A stretch of DNA of 64,000 nucleotides from CAWAHD01 sp963781785 (GCA_963781785.1 CAWAHD010000005.1:2480001-2544000), one strand, 5' to 3'; shown: positions 47,377-56,884, counted from the first letter of the stretch. The notes: generated from the sequence alone by a model not told the origin. A program made the numbers and translations.

Positions 47377-47631
47377 ATGAAGCGGTCGGCGAAGAGAACA
47401 GTCCTGGGACTGGCGCTGGCGGCCCTGATTCTGCCGCATTGCGTGAGCCCTGCCGCCGCGTGTCCGAATTGCAAGGAGGCTGTCTCGGCCTCGGACTCGG
47501 AAGTTGCCAGCACATCCAGCGGGTACAACTGGAGCGTCGTTTTCATGCTGGCCGTGCCGTTTTCGATGATCGGGACGGGCGCCTTCATGGTCCATCGCGC
47601 TGCCAAGCGAGGACTCTTGCCCGAGTTGTAA
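47377..47631 (+). CDS. small secreted/membrane protein with CPNC motif
   Basis: 84 aa. Signal-like N-terminus (TVLGLALAALILPHCVSPAA) cut before ACPNCKEAVSAS, then a short linker and one membrane helix (WSVVFMLAVPFSMIGTGAFM) with a basic end. The pattern of a CxxC right after the signal peptide, then a single C-terminal anchor, occurs in short planctomycete proteins often found near copper/oxidase genes (recollection). It may be redox-active or metal-binding. Start ATG with GAGG immediately upstream. Confidence 0.65.
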   Translation: MKRSAKRTVLGLALAALILPHCVSPAAACPNCKEAVSASDSEVASTSSGYNWSVVFMLAVPFSMIGTGAFMVHRAAKRGLLPEL

Positions 47632-47690
47632 CGTCGTGGCGTGGCCATTCGCCGGTCAGAGAGCGCCACGGACGAGGCGATGGCGTTTCG

Positions 47691-48644
47691 CTAGTGAACC
47701 GCGCTTGCCGGGTCGCGTAGTCTGCCTGCGCTCGTATTGGCCGCAAGGTCGTCGATCATGTCGCGGAGCGCCTGGGCGACTGCGGCTTGCCAGTTGTCGC
47801 CAAAGCGGGAATGGTAGGCTGGGCGCTGGTACGCGTAGGTGATTCCTCTGGAGTTATTGACGATCGCTCCCAGGCCGTTGGCATCAAAAGCTCCCGTAAT
47901 CTCCCGGGAGGTCGCGCCTTGAATGCCATAGCCGGGTACGAGCAACGGGATGCCGGTGAGGACCTCGCGAAGCTCGGAGAGCTGTTCGGCGTAAGTCGCC
48001 CCGATGACTGCCCCGACCAGGCTGTATCCTTCTTGACCTCGGTGTGGCTCGGCCCACCGCTTGAGGCGCTCGGCAACGTGCCGGTACACCGGTTTCCCGT
48101 CGGCGACCAGGTCTTGGAACTCACCGGCTGACGAGTTGCTGGTGCGAACCATGACGAAAACCCCTTTGTGTTCTCGGGCCGCGACCTTGACAAACGGTGT
48201 GACCCCGTCCGTGCCAAGGTAGGGGTTGACGGTGAGGGCATCGGCCTGCCATGACGGCTCGAAAGCGCCGCCGACCGGGACTTTGCCGAGGTAGCCGCGC
48301 GCATACGCTTCGGCGGTCGAGCCGATGTCATTGCGTTTGCCGTCAATGATCACGATCAGCCCTTTTTCGTGCGCATAAGCCGCGGTGGAATGGAGGGCTG
48401 TGACTCCGCTGGGCCCGTAGGCCTCATAAAACGCCGACTGAAATTTGACGGCCGCAACGGAGGGAGCCACGACGTCGATGACGTCGCGGCCGAATTGGTG
48501 GAGGGCCTCCGACACGCCCTCGCGGTTCGCTGGAAAGCGTTCCAGGAATCCCGGCGGCAATTCTTCGGGTCTGGGGTCGATCCCCACGAGCACGGGATTC
48601 CCGACCCGGCGTATGGCCGTGAACAATCGGTCGACGAAGTGCAC
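47691..48644 (-). CDS. pyrF: orotidine 5'-phosphate decarboxylase (type 2)
   Basis: Last step of UMP synthesis: decarboxylates OMP. 317 aa from the GTG at 48,644 (GGAG upstream), where VHFVDRLFTAIRRVGNPVLV matches the usual N-terminus; an ATG at 48,725 would add 27 non-conserved residues. Catalytic Lys-Asp network in IVIIDGKRNDIGSTAEAYA, phosphate-binding end PLLVPGYGIQGA and NNSRGITYAY. Long-form (type 2/PyrF of actinobacterial and eukaryote-like kind) rather than the 230-aa enterobacterial form. Its 5' end faces tRNA-Pro. Confidence 0.95.
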   Translation of the reverse strand: MHFVDRLFTAIRRVGNPVLVGIDPRPEELPPGFLERFPANREGVSEALHQFGRDVIDVVAPSVAAVKFQSAFYEAYGPSGVTALHSTAAYAHEKGLIVIIDGKRNDIGSTAEAYARGYLGKVPVGGAFEPSWQADALTVNPYLGTDGVTPFVKVAAREHKGVFVMVRTSNSSAGEFQDLVADGKPVYRHVAERLKRWAEPHRGQEGYSLVGAVIGATYAEQLSELREVLTGIPLLVPGYGIQGATSREITGAFDANGLGAIVNNSRGITYAYQRPAYHSRFGDNWQAAVAQALRDMIDDLAANTSAGRLRDPASAVH

Positions 48645-48754
48645 GAGCCCTGACTCCGCTTGACGTTGGATTGACAGTTGACCGTTCGATTCTACAATCA
48701 AAGAACCCGCCAGGGTAGACGGCACCGCAAGGCCCGCGTATCCTGGCGGGTGAT

Positions 48755-48830
48755 CGGGGCGTAGCGCAGCTTGGATTAGCGCGCTTGCTTGGGGTGCAAG
48801 AGGTCACCGGTTCAAATCCGGTCGCCCCGA
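48755..48830 (+). tRNA. tRNA-Pro (anticodon GGG)
   Basis: Cloverleaf of 76 nt: acceptor CGGGGCG pairs with CGCCCCG plus discriminator A; D-arm GCGC-AGCTTGGATTA-GCGC; anticodon stem CTTGC/GCAAG with loop TTGGGGT, giving GGG at positions 34-36; T-arm CCGG-TTCAAAT-CCGG. CCA is not encoded. The 3' half is repeated exactly at 59,397-59,433. No terminator follows directly, whereas one does follow the distant copy. Confidence 0.95.
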
Positions 48831-48833
48831 CTA
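48797..48833 (+). repeat. left copy of 37-bp direct repeat (attL-like, in tRNA-Pro 3' half)
   Basis: The last 34 bases of tRNA-Pro plus CTA, identical to 59,397-59,433. Integrases of genomic islands commonly use the T-arm and 3' end of a tRNA gene and leave such a duplication at the far end of the insert. Confidence 0.65.
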
Positions 48834-48937
48834 GACGGAAGCCATGAAAAGAGAAGCCGGATTCACGCGGTGCAGGATGCCAACGCGGCGAGGCAGCCAA
48901 TGGAGATGATCGGGTAAACCCGAACACGAGCGCCGTC

Positions 48938-49342
48938 ATGGCACTCACCGTTACGGACTTGGCCGAAGAAGTTCGGGAATCCAACCGGCGGCTATCCTAG
49001 GCCGTCGAAAACCTGAACGTCGAAGTTGCGAAGATCAACGTCTATGTAGGGTTTATCCGGCGCTCGATCTTCATCCTGGTGCCGATTCTGCTCACACTTC
49101 TCTTGGGCGGCATCGGAGCATCGTACAAGGTCGTCTGGGGCACGGCGCGATTGCACGCCGCGATCGAAGTTCTTCAGGAGAATGCCGGCACGCTCAAGGC
49201 GGACGTTGGCACGCTCAAGACTGACGTTGGTACACTCAGGGCGGACGTTGGCACGCTCAAGAGCGAAATGAGCGCGGTGCATCAAGACGTCAGCGACATG
49301 AAAGCTGCGATCGCACGGATCGAAAAAGCTGTGGCACATTGA
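48938..49342 (+). pseudogene. coiled-coil membrane protein gene with an in-frame stop
   Basis: ATG 48,938 reads MALTVTDLAEEVRESNRRLS, then TAG (48,998-49,000, probably from CAG), then AVENLNVEVAKINVYVGFI, a membrane helix (SIFILVPILLTLLLGGIGAS) and a coiled coil with four heptad-like repeats GTLKADV/GTLKTDV/GTLRADV/GTLKSEM. The two parts are one family of planctomycete coiled-coil/anchor proteins. The nonsense codon, or an internal start near 49,079, leaves a shortened product. Confidence 0.65.
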
Positions 49343-49648
49343 GGTGCATCCTGCCGACGGATCGGTCCAGGACGTGACAAACGAAGCCGCCAAGTGCTGC
49401 TCTCGCTGTTCTTGGCATGACAACTTCTGCTGACAGAACTGAAGACTTCCGTCAATACTAAGCGCGTCCCCGTTTCCGTCCTGATTTGCTTCGTCGCCAG
49501 GGGCGTGAGTAGCGATGGGACAGAAAACTGGAATAAGATCGTTATACGTCGAGTTTCTTCCTGGCTATCGGGCCGAATCTGCGGCGTTATACGCTGAGTT
49601 CCTGTCGAACTGGACGTGTAAGCCGATTTCCACGACCAAGGGGTTGCC

Positions 49649-50125
49649 GTGAAAGTAGTCCGCTTCCGAATCGCCTGGCTCATGGTCGTAATAGCCATCG
49701 CAGCACTTAACTTCGGGGCGATACGGACACTCCTTGCTCGCCATGCGAGTGTCCTTGATGACCAGAAGGGTATGTGCTTGTTCCTGGGTGCCCTGCCAAT
49801 GGCGAACGCTCTCGCGGTCGGGACGGTGATTGGCCAACGGCGTCCTGCAAGACGCCCGTTCCTCATGGGGTTCGCGGTGTTCGGTGCGATGGCGTTGGCA
49901 TTCTTCATCCTTTTGGCGACTCTCTTTCCTCGTGAGGTTGTGTTGCCCTACATCACACCATTCGTCGTCCCTATCGAGAGGTTCATCGGGCCAGGCCATC
50001 CGTTCGTTTACCTCCCAATCGGAGCCTTCGTCGGTGCGGTCATGCTCGTGGGACCGCAAGTGGTTTTCGCCCTCGTTGGTGGTTTTCTCTCTCGTAGGTT
50101 TAAAGTCACCGTTACTCCACGCTGA
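49649..50125 (+). CDS. hypothetical four-helix membrane protein
   Basis: 158 aa. Starts MKVVRFRIAWLMVVIAIAAL, the 'RFRIAWLMV-x-IA' opening shared by many short planctomycete membrane proteins. Four hydrophobic segments include FLMGFAVFGAMALAFFILLA and VGAVMLVGPQVVFALVGGFL. GGGGTTGCC precedes the ATG-like start without a strong Shine-Dalgarno. No domain recognised; function unknown. Confidence 0.65.
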   Translation: MKVVRFRIAWLMVVIAIAALNFGAIRTLLARHASVLDDQKGMCLFLGALPMANALAVGTVIGQRRPARRPFLMGFAVFGAMALAFFILLATLFPREVVLPYITPFVVPIERFIGPGHPFVYLPIGAFVGAVMLVGPQVVFALVGGFLSRRFKVTVTPR

Positions 50126-50297
50126 GAGGCGGCATCAGGGGCTTATTCCAGTTTTCTGCTCCATTGCGACTCACGCCCCTGGCAAAGCCCTGGGTTCGCA
50201 ATTCTGAGGATCTAGGCCCAGCTCGGATCGACCCAGCTCAAGGTCGGCGGAGATACGGTCCCCGCGGGTATCTGTCCGCCGTGCATGATCGGAGATT

Positions 50298-50454
50298 CCA
50301 GACACCCAGAAAATCGCCGCGTCCCCCTGGTATCAAGACACCCGCATTTCGGTGAGTGGCTGAAGGTTGGGTGAATTACCGCGCACATTCAGACAACCAC
50401 TAGGCGCACACCTGGTTGCCTGCATGCACGATCGGCCGGAAGGACGGTGTCTGG
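50298..50454. repeat. 157-bp inverted-end element, copy A
   Basis: First of seven copies. Ends CCAGACACCC and (C)GGTGTCTGG (one mismatch). The right end abuts a minus-strand aspartic-protease gene fragment whose reading frame stops matching exactly at the element border, showing that this copy interrupted a gene. Confidence 0.75.
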
Positions 50455-50578
50455 CAACCCGTGTATCCGGTGTCAATCACCGCCTCGATTTCTCGCGCCT
50501 GTCTTTCGGGGTCCGCGCACCGTCAGGCGAATGCGGCCTTCGCTCGCCTGGACGATGCCCGTGATCATCGTGTTCTCC
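50455..50578 (-). pseudogene. clan AA (retropepsin-like) aspartic protease fragment cut by element A
   Basis: From ATG 50,578 (overlapping the upstream stop as ATGA): MITGIVQASEGRIRLTVRGP, then after a frameshift EIEAVIDTGYTG. DTG is the catalytic aspartate motif of small retroviral-type proteases. Immediately after the Thr-Gly codons the 157-bp element begins and no continuation is found on its other side. Such small proteases form pairs with the upstream gene type in planctomycetes (recollection). Confidence 0.6.
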
Positions 50579-50839
50579 GCGCTTCTCGCCCACCGAATCG
50601 ATGCAGGTGGCGCGAGCCGACCTTGACCAACCAAATTGAGCGACCGGAAGGCGGGTGCTCAGCTTGTCGCACGCCTCCAGTTCATCCTCATCGATCTCGT
50701 AAGCACCGGACTCGATGTCGACAGCAGCGAACTTGCCTTCGTCGTCGTTCGTCAGGTGGGGACGAACCCGCATCTCATGAATCTCATCGCCTCGTCGGGC
50801 AAACTCTTGCTTGTCGTAGCGGCGTTTCGTCGACGCCAT
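50575..50839 (-). CDS. small conserved hypothetical protein (one frameshift)
   Basis: About 87 aa: MASTKRRYDKQEFARRGDEI, ADIESG-type core KFAAVDIESGAYEIDEDELE, ACDKLSTRLPVAQF. The frame breaks at AAA 50,633-50,635 (TTT on the coding strand); a fourth T restores QFWLVKVGSRHLHRFGGREA to a TGA that overlaps the next ATG. A short planctomycete family usually followed by a clan AA protease gene, which is the case here. Possibly an antitoxin-like or partner protein; function not known. Confidence 0.6.
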
Positions 50840-50920
50840 AACGAACGACTTGCGGCCTGCTGGGAGCGCGGACAATCAGTCCAAGTGGACCGCTGTCCAG
50901 CAGGATCAGCCGCGCCATGA

Positions 50921-52730
50921 CTAATAAAGACCCTCGAAGAGTTTGCGGTGCGGGCGTTGCGCGTCAAGATCACGCATGGCTTCTTCCCAGGCCCCAGGGG
51001 GGTGTTCGTCAGGCATGGCCAGCATCCGCTCGACTAGATCGGCAATGGCCTTGGCATTCCGAGCCTGTTCCTCGGGCGTGATCGGGAGGACGCGGCCTGT
51101 GGCGTCGTTGCAGGGCACGGGGCGGGCACGCGCCGGACGCCGCTCATGCCGTGTTCTACCGCCGGCTCGTGGGTGCACGACCTGGTTCGACGACGATCGC
51201 TTCTGACGGGCGCCGAGCGGGATCCGCGGGCGGGCCGCTGGGGGCACGCGCCGGATCGTCTTCAGACCGTAATAACGGGCGACGCACTGATTCACATAAA
51301 AGGTCGGATCCTCGGTGATATCCTCGAAGAAATACAGTTTGGGCCATTTTGCGCGGTTAGCAGCCGCCAGGTTGCGGGTCGGGAGATCCAGCTCGGCGGC
51401 GCCGTTCTGCTTCTCCCGGCGGATCAACTCGTCGCGCCACTCGATCATCCGGTGCCAGTTCTGGGGGATGCCCTTGGCCAGTCCACGGATCCCGTCACGA
51501 GTGTTCCCGCTCAGGACCAGCGACAAACCCGGGATCGCCAGCGCCCCGGAACGGGCGAAGCGCACGCCGCGGGATTCCTGCAAAGTCGCTGTCGCACTTT
51601 CCGATTCGGCACGCGAGCGGGCCCAGACGACCACGGTGGCGAACAAGCCAAGTACGAAGAGGGCGTAGCCTGCATTGAGCGTGCGGCCCGCCATCCGCAG
51701 ATGAAGAACCATACTCGGCCCAACGAACATGCCGGCGACGATGAGCAGCCAGAGCGACGTGATGACCAGCTTTGGGGAAACACCTCCCCAACGGATCCGG
51801 CCGGCCCGCGCCCCGACCAGGGACGGGCTCAAGACGAGCACCACTGCCGCCGCCAGTAGCCGGACGTCGAAGGCCCACGTTGGCAGCAGTCGCTTTGCCT
51901 GCACCCCCGCTAGCTTGAGTGCGTGGAGCAGGTTCTGGTCCTCTTGCGGGACGATCGCGGCCACCGCTAGAGACCTGACCCTGTTCCCGGGGGCGGCCAT
52001 CACTACCGCGAGGCCGATCACCGCGCCCAAGCTGACGAGGCCCCATGCCAAGCTGCCGCGGCCGCTTCGCCCCGTCTTGAGCGCGATATAAGTCCCGGTC
52101 GCCAGCACAATGCAGAGCATCAATCCAATCAATTCGTGCATTCCTGTCACAAAAATGGCCAGCACGCAAAGGAGGCCGGTCAAGGAGTGTGACCGCACCA
52201 GGCTCATCTGATCCCACCGCGCACGGACGAGGCCTCCCATTAGCAATAATGACAACCATATATTCAACTGATTTTCAATTCCGCCCGTGACCCAGTAATG
52301 CGTCTGGCCAGGTACGGGCAGGCTTGCCCAGAACACGGCCAGGCTCACGGAGACGAGCGCCAGGAGATGCCGGCGCGAGACCTTCTCGCCCAGGAGCATT
52401 CGCCAGTAAGCCCAGAGACCCAGGGCCTGGACGAAGACGATGGCTTCGAGCAGGATCGGGTACCACTTCATCATGTCGACCCGCGGCAGGATCACGAGTG
52501 CCAAACCGATGCCCGACCAGCGCCCGGACCAGTGGAAGTAGTTCACCGCCACTTCATGGTACCAGGAGTCGGTATGGATGCTGCCGGCGCAGGGAGAAAT
52601 CGTCCGCGGCGGGGCACACGTACACGGCGAGAACGAAGGCGGTGGCCAGGGTCGTCAGGACTCCGGCACGCGCCAGCCAGGCGGCAAATGAGGGGAACCT
52701 TCCTGGCGAGGGCGACGGTTTCGAGTTCAT
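50921..52730 (-). CDS. DUF6056-type polytopic membrane protein (one frameshift)
   Basis: The start at 52,730 gives helix 1 (AWLARAGVLTTLATAFVLAV) and the conserved AADDFSLRR. Near 52,588 one base disturbs the frame, after which SIHTDSWYHEVAVNYFHWSG RWS continues (in two pieces). About twelve helices and the loop TGGIENQLNIWLSLLLMG follow, as in DUF6056 proteins, with EDITEDPTFYVNQCVARYYG near the end. The final ~90 residues (ITPEEQARNAKAIADLVERM to the stop) look like a separate small protein joined through low-complexity sequence, so a second junction is possible. Likely a glycosyltransferase-like or surface-polymer function (inference from topology only). Confidence 0.65.
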
Positions 52731-53005
52731 GGAACACGGATCACTGCTTGGCGATGCGAACGACGAGAGCCGCAGGATCCGAATTGGTGCCGCCTCGCAC
52801 GCATCGGTCCCGGCTGAAAAGCGGCCGCTCTTCTCCCGGATCATCCCGCCCTGGCGACAGATTGACCCGAACTTTGAGAGTTTCCAGTACTCTTCATTCG
52901 GCTTTGTCGCACAGCCTCATCAGACTTTGACGGGGGGAGGGTGCTTTGGTAGCCAGTCAGTTTCCGAAGCAGTTCGGGGCCGGTCGCACGATTGCTTGAG
53001 GGATT

Positions 53006-53285
53006 CCAGACACCCTGAGATTCGCCGCGTCCCCTGGGGGGATTCCAGACTCCCTGAGATTCGCCGCGTCCCCTGGGGGGATTCCAGACTCCCTGAGATT
53101 CGCCGCGTCCCCTGGGTGTCAAGGGATTCCAGACACCCTGAGATTCGCCGCGTCCCCTGGGCGTCAAGGCACCCGCATTTCATTGACTGGCTGAAGCTTG
53201 GGTGAATTGCGGCGCACAGTCAGGTAACCAGCAGGCGCGCATCTGATTGCCTGCACGCAAGGTCGGCCGGAAGGAGGGTGTCTGG
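53006..53285. repeat. 157-bp inverted-end element, copy B, with 5' end amplified four times
   Basis: The complete 157-bp unit occupies 53,129-53,285. In front of it the first ~39 bp of the element (CCAGAC[A/T]CCCTGAGATTCG..) occur three more times, starting at 53,006, 53,045 and 53,084. This looks like slippage or repeated end insertion and is unique among the seven copies. Confidence 0.8.
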
Positions 53286-53894
53286 CAACCTCGTGATGAA
53301 CAAGATGGCGCCGGGCGGCGGGACCATCGCAGCGGCGCTGGCAGAGCGGGTGTCCGAGGTCGTGAAGCGCTAAGTCGGTTTGCTTCCCGACGACTTGGCC
53401 CATTCGGTCCACTTGTAAGGCGCCGCGACGCGGGCCACAACCTTGAACTTCGCCTCCCCGAGGGGCTTGAACACGACCACCGCCGCCTCGCTCGGATCGA
53501 TCCGAAGCATCCGGTTTCCAGACCCTTCCCGCGAGAGGGAGTCCTCTGGATCAGGAGGCGCAGGCGCCGAAATGACCGGGGCCGACTCGACATCTCCTCG
53601 CCGAACGTTGCGTCGGTCGATCACACGTCGATCACACGTCGATCACACCGAACCGCGCAAGAAGGCTGAGATCTCACCCTCGCTACCACCTCCGACGGGG
53701 CGGCGCCAAATCCTTTGAGTATTTCTTTGCCGGCCAAGCCGTCGCGATCGGATCGAGACCTTCTGTCAGGATTACCTTTACGTCCCCATCGCGAGATGAC
53801 AGACTGGCCGTCCATGGTCGGCATCCCTCGTCTCGAGGGGCATCGTAGTCGGCGACGGCCTTGAGCGCGGCGTCGCAAGCTGCCATGGCCTCGG
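53286..53894. other. region without a supported intact gene
   Basis: 609 bp. Minus-strand tails such as AAVVVFKPLGEAKFKVVARV (53,370-53,500) and DGDVKVILTEGLDPIATAWP (about 53,700-53,800) have plausible protein composition and may be remnants of one minus-strand gene broken by shifts, but I cannot name a family. Confidence 0.3.
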
Positions 53895-54261
53895 TGTCGC
53901 GATTACGACCGACGCGGCGCTCTATCGCATCCAGAAGTTCACCCCGGCGGGGAAGCTCCTGGCGTTCTGGGGGACGGAGAATGCCGAGCCCGGGGGGTTC
54001 GGGCCCCCACTGAACGGTAAATCGGGCCCGGGCGGGCCCATCGCACTGTGCGTGAACCGGCAGGACTGAGTCTGCGTCAGTGCCACGAATCACCGCGTCC
54101 AGCAATTGACGAATGCGAGGAAGTACCTGCGCGGCGTGGGAGGAGAAGGCACCGAGGCTGGCCGCTTCCACCGGCCGCATGGATTGGCCTTGGACGGCCG
54201 CTACTGCCTGTATGTCGCGGATACAATGAACTTCCGGATCCAGAAGTTCGCCGTCGGCTGA
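53895..54261 (+). pseudogene. NHL-repeat protein C-terminal remnant
   Basis: One frame reads YRIQKFTPAGKLLAFWGTEN, then VCVSATNHRVQQ, GRFHRPHGLALDGRYCLYVA and DTMNFRIQKFAVG to the stop at 54,261. These are two to three NHL repeats of a beta-propeller. The frame is interrupted by TGA at 54,067-54,069, and no N-terminus is found upstream. Decayed fragment of a secreted six-bladed propeller protein. Confidence 0.6.
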
Positions 54262-54410
54262 AGCAAGAGACGGTGTAAGGACAGACGCGGGACATTCTGA
54301 ACGGTCGCTCGCGCCCGGAGAGAGGAAAGTCGTTTAACGCTGCTGCGTTAGGTGGTACGTTAAGGTGATGCGTGCTGAATCATTCCCGCCTAAATCCGGA
54401 GGATCCATCG

Positions 54411-55652
54411 ATGGGCGACACTGATTCGAACCCGATGCGTCGCCGTGCGTTCATTCAGAGCACTGCTGCCGCGACAGTCGCGGCCACAGGCCTGACGCCC
54501 GCGGCCTCCATGGCTCAGGACAACAAGCCAGGAGTGCGCAAGCCGCTCGAGATCCCCAAACGTGTACTCGGCAAGACCGGCATGGAGGTGACGATCCTCA
54601 ACGGCGGAACCGCACGAGCCCCAGGCGCTCTCGATCGCCTGCTCCGCTTCGAGTACAGCCGCGGCGTCCGCTTCTTCGACACCGCCGCCTCCTATGGGAC
54701 CGAGGAGGCCTTCAAGAAATGGTTCGCGGCCATGCCCGATGTCCGCAAACAGATCTTTCTGGCAACCAAGGACGGGGTCGCGCGGCCCAGCGATATGCTC
54801 AAACGAATCGATCTTCGGCTCGAAGCGTTGGGTACCGATTACATCGACCTGCTTTACTTCCATGCCCTGTCCGGAAAAGCGGTCGACTTCGGCCTGACCG
54901 GCAACGAGATGGAATGGCCCCGAAGCAAGGAGATGAAGGAGACGATCGAAGCCATCAAGAAGACCGGCAAGGTGCGGTTCGTCGGGTTCGCGACCCATGA
55001 CCGGCTCCGGGCCGAGCAGCTCGAGATCGCTGCCGAGGGGGGCTTGATGGACGTGATCATGATCGCCATGACGCCCTGGCTGGAGAAAGATTCTCAACTC
55101 AACCGGGCGCTCGACGCCTGCCACAAGAAGAACATCGGTCTGGTGGCGATGAAGTTGGTGGCCGGCAACCTGGCGCGGCGAGGGGTCCGGCTTGAGGCCC
55201 CGACGCTGAAGCAGCGGGGGCTGAACCCGTATCAAGGGGTCTTACAGGCGCTCTGGACCGATGAGCGGATCAGCTCCGCCTGCGTGGGCATGTTCAACAC
55301 CGATCAAGTCAATCAGAACACCGAGGCCGCCCGGCGCTTTGAACCTATGAAACCGGCCGAAATCCAAGAGTTGCACACTGCTCTCCTGAAGGTCGGCCCG
55401 ATGATGTGCGCCGCCTGCGACGGCCGGTGCGAACGCGCCGCGGGAACCGACGCTCGGCTGGGCGATCTGACCCGGCTGCTGACCTACCATGTGCTTCATG
55501 GTGCCCGCCGCTGGGCCCGTGACGCCTATGCCGAGCTCTCCGAGCAAGAGCGCAACTGGCACGGCGCGGACCTGGAGGCCGCCCGGGAGGTGTGCCCGAC
55601 TAAGCTCGACTTTGCCCATCTTTTGCCCGAGGTCGATCGCCGGCTCGGTTGA
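54411..55652 (+). CDS. aldo/keto reductase with Tat signal
   Basis: Exported NAD(P)-dependent oxidoreductase, 413 aa; GGAGG precedes ATG 54,411. Twin-arginine signal MRRRAFIQSTAAATVAATGL with AxA-type end (SMAQD). The aldo/keto-reductase barrel follows: VLGKTGMEVTILNGGTARAP, catalytic Asp-x4-Tyr in FFDTAASYGTEEAF, Lys in FLATKDGVARPS and His in LYFHALSGK. The conserved IGLVAMKLVAGN and ISSACVGMFNTDQVNQN are present. The C-terminal extension has CAACDGRCERAAG, an incomplete version of the Fe-S motif of some family members. Tat-exported members are common in planctomycetes; substrate unknown. Confidence 0.92.
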   Translation: MGDTDSNPMRRRAFIQSTAAATVAATGLTPAASMAQDNKPGVRKPLEIPKRVLGKTGMEVTILNGGTARAPGALDRLLRFEYSRGVRFFDTAASYGTEEAFKKWFAAMPDVRKQIFLATKDGVARPSDMLKRIDLRLEALGTDYIDLLYFHALSGKAVDFGLTGNEMEWPRSKEMKETIEAIKKTGKVRFVGFATHDRLRAEQLEIAAEGGLMDVIMIAMTPWLEKDSQLNRALDACHKKNIGLVAMKLVAGNLARRGVRLEAPTLKQRGLNPYQGVLQALWTDERISSACVGMFNTDQVNQNTEAARRFEPMKPAEIQELHTALLKVGPMMCAACDGRCERAAGTDARLGDLTRLLTYHVLHGARRWARDAYAELSEQERNWHGADLEAAREVCPTKLDFAHLLPEVDRRLG

Positions 55653-55710
55653 GAGTGCGAGGTACGCATTCGCGGGGCACGAATGAGCTACCGAATGCCG
55701 GAGCAGGGAT

Positions 55711-55867
55711 TCCAGACACCCAGAAATTCGCCGCGCCCCCTGGTATCAAGACACCCGCATTTCGTTGGCTGGCTGAAGGTTGGGTGAATTACGGCGCACA
55801 TTCAGACAACCACTAGGCGCGCATCGGTTTGCCTGCATGCACGACCGGCCGGATGGAGGGTGTCTGG
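55711..55867. repeat. 157-bp inverted-end element, copy C
   Basis: CCAGACACCC at 55,711 to GGGTGTCTGG at 55,867. It lies 58 bp after the aldo/keto reductase stop. Directly beyond it is a short coding-looking tail (VTKEEIQAVAERLLSLAASE) without a start, probably the cut end of another gene. Confidence 0.8.
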
Positions 55868-56083
55868 CAACTCGTACGCGCCGGGGTCACCAAGGAGGAA
55901 ATTCAAGCCGTCGCCGAGCGGCTCCTCAGCCTGGCCGCATCAGAGTGGAGAGAATCGCGGAAAGTACAAGACAGACAGAAAAGCGGAAATTCAGCCACGG
56001 ATGAAACACCGATGAAACACGGACAGGATGCAGGGTGGCGAGGAGTCGGTCCCGGTGCGTTACGGCGATGCGGTACAGAAGCC

Positions 56084-56485
56084 ATGGCGCTGGAGCATGG
56101 GGAGATCACCGAACAAATCATCGGCGCGGCATTCGAGGTGTACTCGATCGTTGGGTACGGTTTCCTGGGGAGGGTGTACCAGCGGGCCATGCACGTGGTA
56201 CTTCGGGCACGCGGCCTCAAGGCCGAGATCGAGGACAAGATCAAGGTCTGGTACAAGAAGGAACTGGTGGGCGATTATCAGGCGGACCTTTGGGTCGCCG
56301 AGAGCGTCATCGTCGAGCGCAAGGTCCCCCGGGAGTATCACACGGAGGATGAAGCGCAGTTCCACAACGAGCTCAAGGCGACGGGAATCCGCGTCGGACT
56401 CCTGATCAATTTCGGGCAACCCAGAGTCGAGTTCAAAAGGCTCGTCTTCCGAACAAGTCCCGTTCGACGCTCCCAGGTCGCATGA
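56084..56485 (+). CDS. GxxExxY protein
   Basis: 133 aa. Family signature: TEQIIGAAFEVYSIVGYGFL (the G-x-x-x-E-x-x motif), RVYQRAMHVVLRARGLKAEI, GDYQADLWVAESVIVERKVP and LLINFGQPRVEFKRLV. The fold is related to PD-(D/E)XK nucleases (established for the family by comparison); function unknown. It is flanked by inverted short repeats built from ATGAAACACGGAT-like units (55,996-56,024 upstream; 56,505-56,536 downstream, complementary), which often accompany this family and suggest mobility. Confidence 0.88.
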   Translation: MALEHGEITEQIIGAAFEVYSIVGYGFLGRVYQRAMHVVLRARGLKAEIEDKIKVWYKKELVGDYQADLWVAESVIVERKVPREYHTEDEAQFHNELKATGIRVGLLINFGQPRVEFKRLVFRTSPVRRSQVA

Positions 56486-56674
56486 TCACTGGTGTGTCCC
56501 TATCTGCATCCGTGTTCAATCCGTGTTTAATCGGTGACTGAGGATGCAGTTTGAAACGGCGCTTACCGATCGAGGCGGGGCTAGCCGAGGCCACTGAAGA
56601 AGTCGCGCTCGTTGCCTCCAGGTGGGATGATCGGTGGTGTATGCCTGTGTGTATCCGTGTTCAATCCGGGAATT

Positions 56675-56831
56675 GCAGACACCCAGAAATTCGCCGCGTC
56701 CGCCTCGTATCAAGACACCCGCATTTCGTTGACCGGCTGAAGGTTGGGTGAATTAGGGCGCACATTCAGACAACCACTAGGCGCGCATCTGATTGCCTGC
56801 ATGCACGACCCGCCGGAAGGAGGGTGTCTGG
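56675..56831. repeat. 157-bp inverted-end element, copy D
   Basis: GCAGACACCC (first C changed to G) at 56,675 to GGGTGTCTGG at 56,831. It lies 53 bp upstream of the metal ATPase start and might supply or separate its promoter. Confidence 0.8.
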
Positions 56832-56884
56832 CAACCCTGGCAACCCTGACCGAGCACTTGCATTGATAAGAATGGGAATGAACG

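Noticed and set aside
48424..48984. Minus-strand ORF containing GATGFEPVTS and TPSKRAN (also echoed at 59,246-59,848)
   Set aside because: This is the antisense translation of the tRNA-Pro T-arm and anticodon region, a well-known false protein; the tRNA explains the sequence.
54067..54069. TGA in the NHL remnant as a recoding site
   Set aside because: The expected residue is not Cys and the gene has no N-terminus; simple decay is enough.
54390..55235. 281-aa minus-strand ORF opposite the aldo/keto reductase
   Set aside because: Shadow frame; the plus-strand gene has Tat signal, Shine-Dalgarno and catalytic residues.
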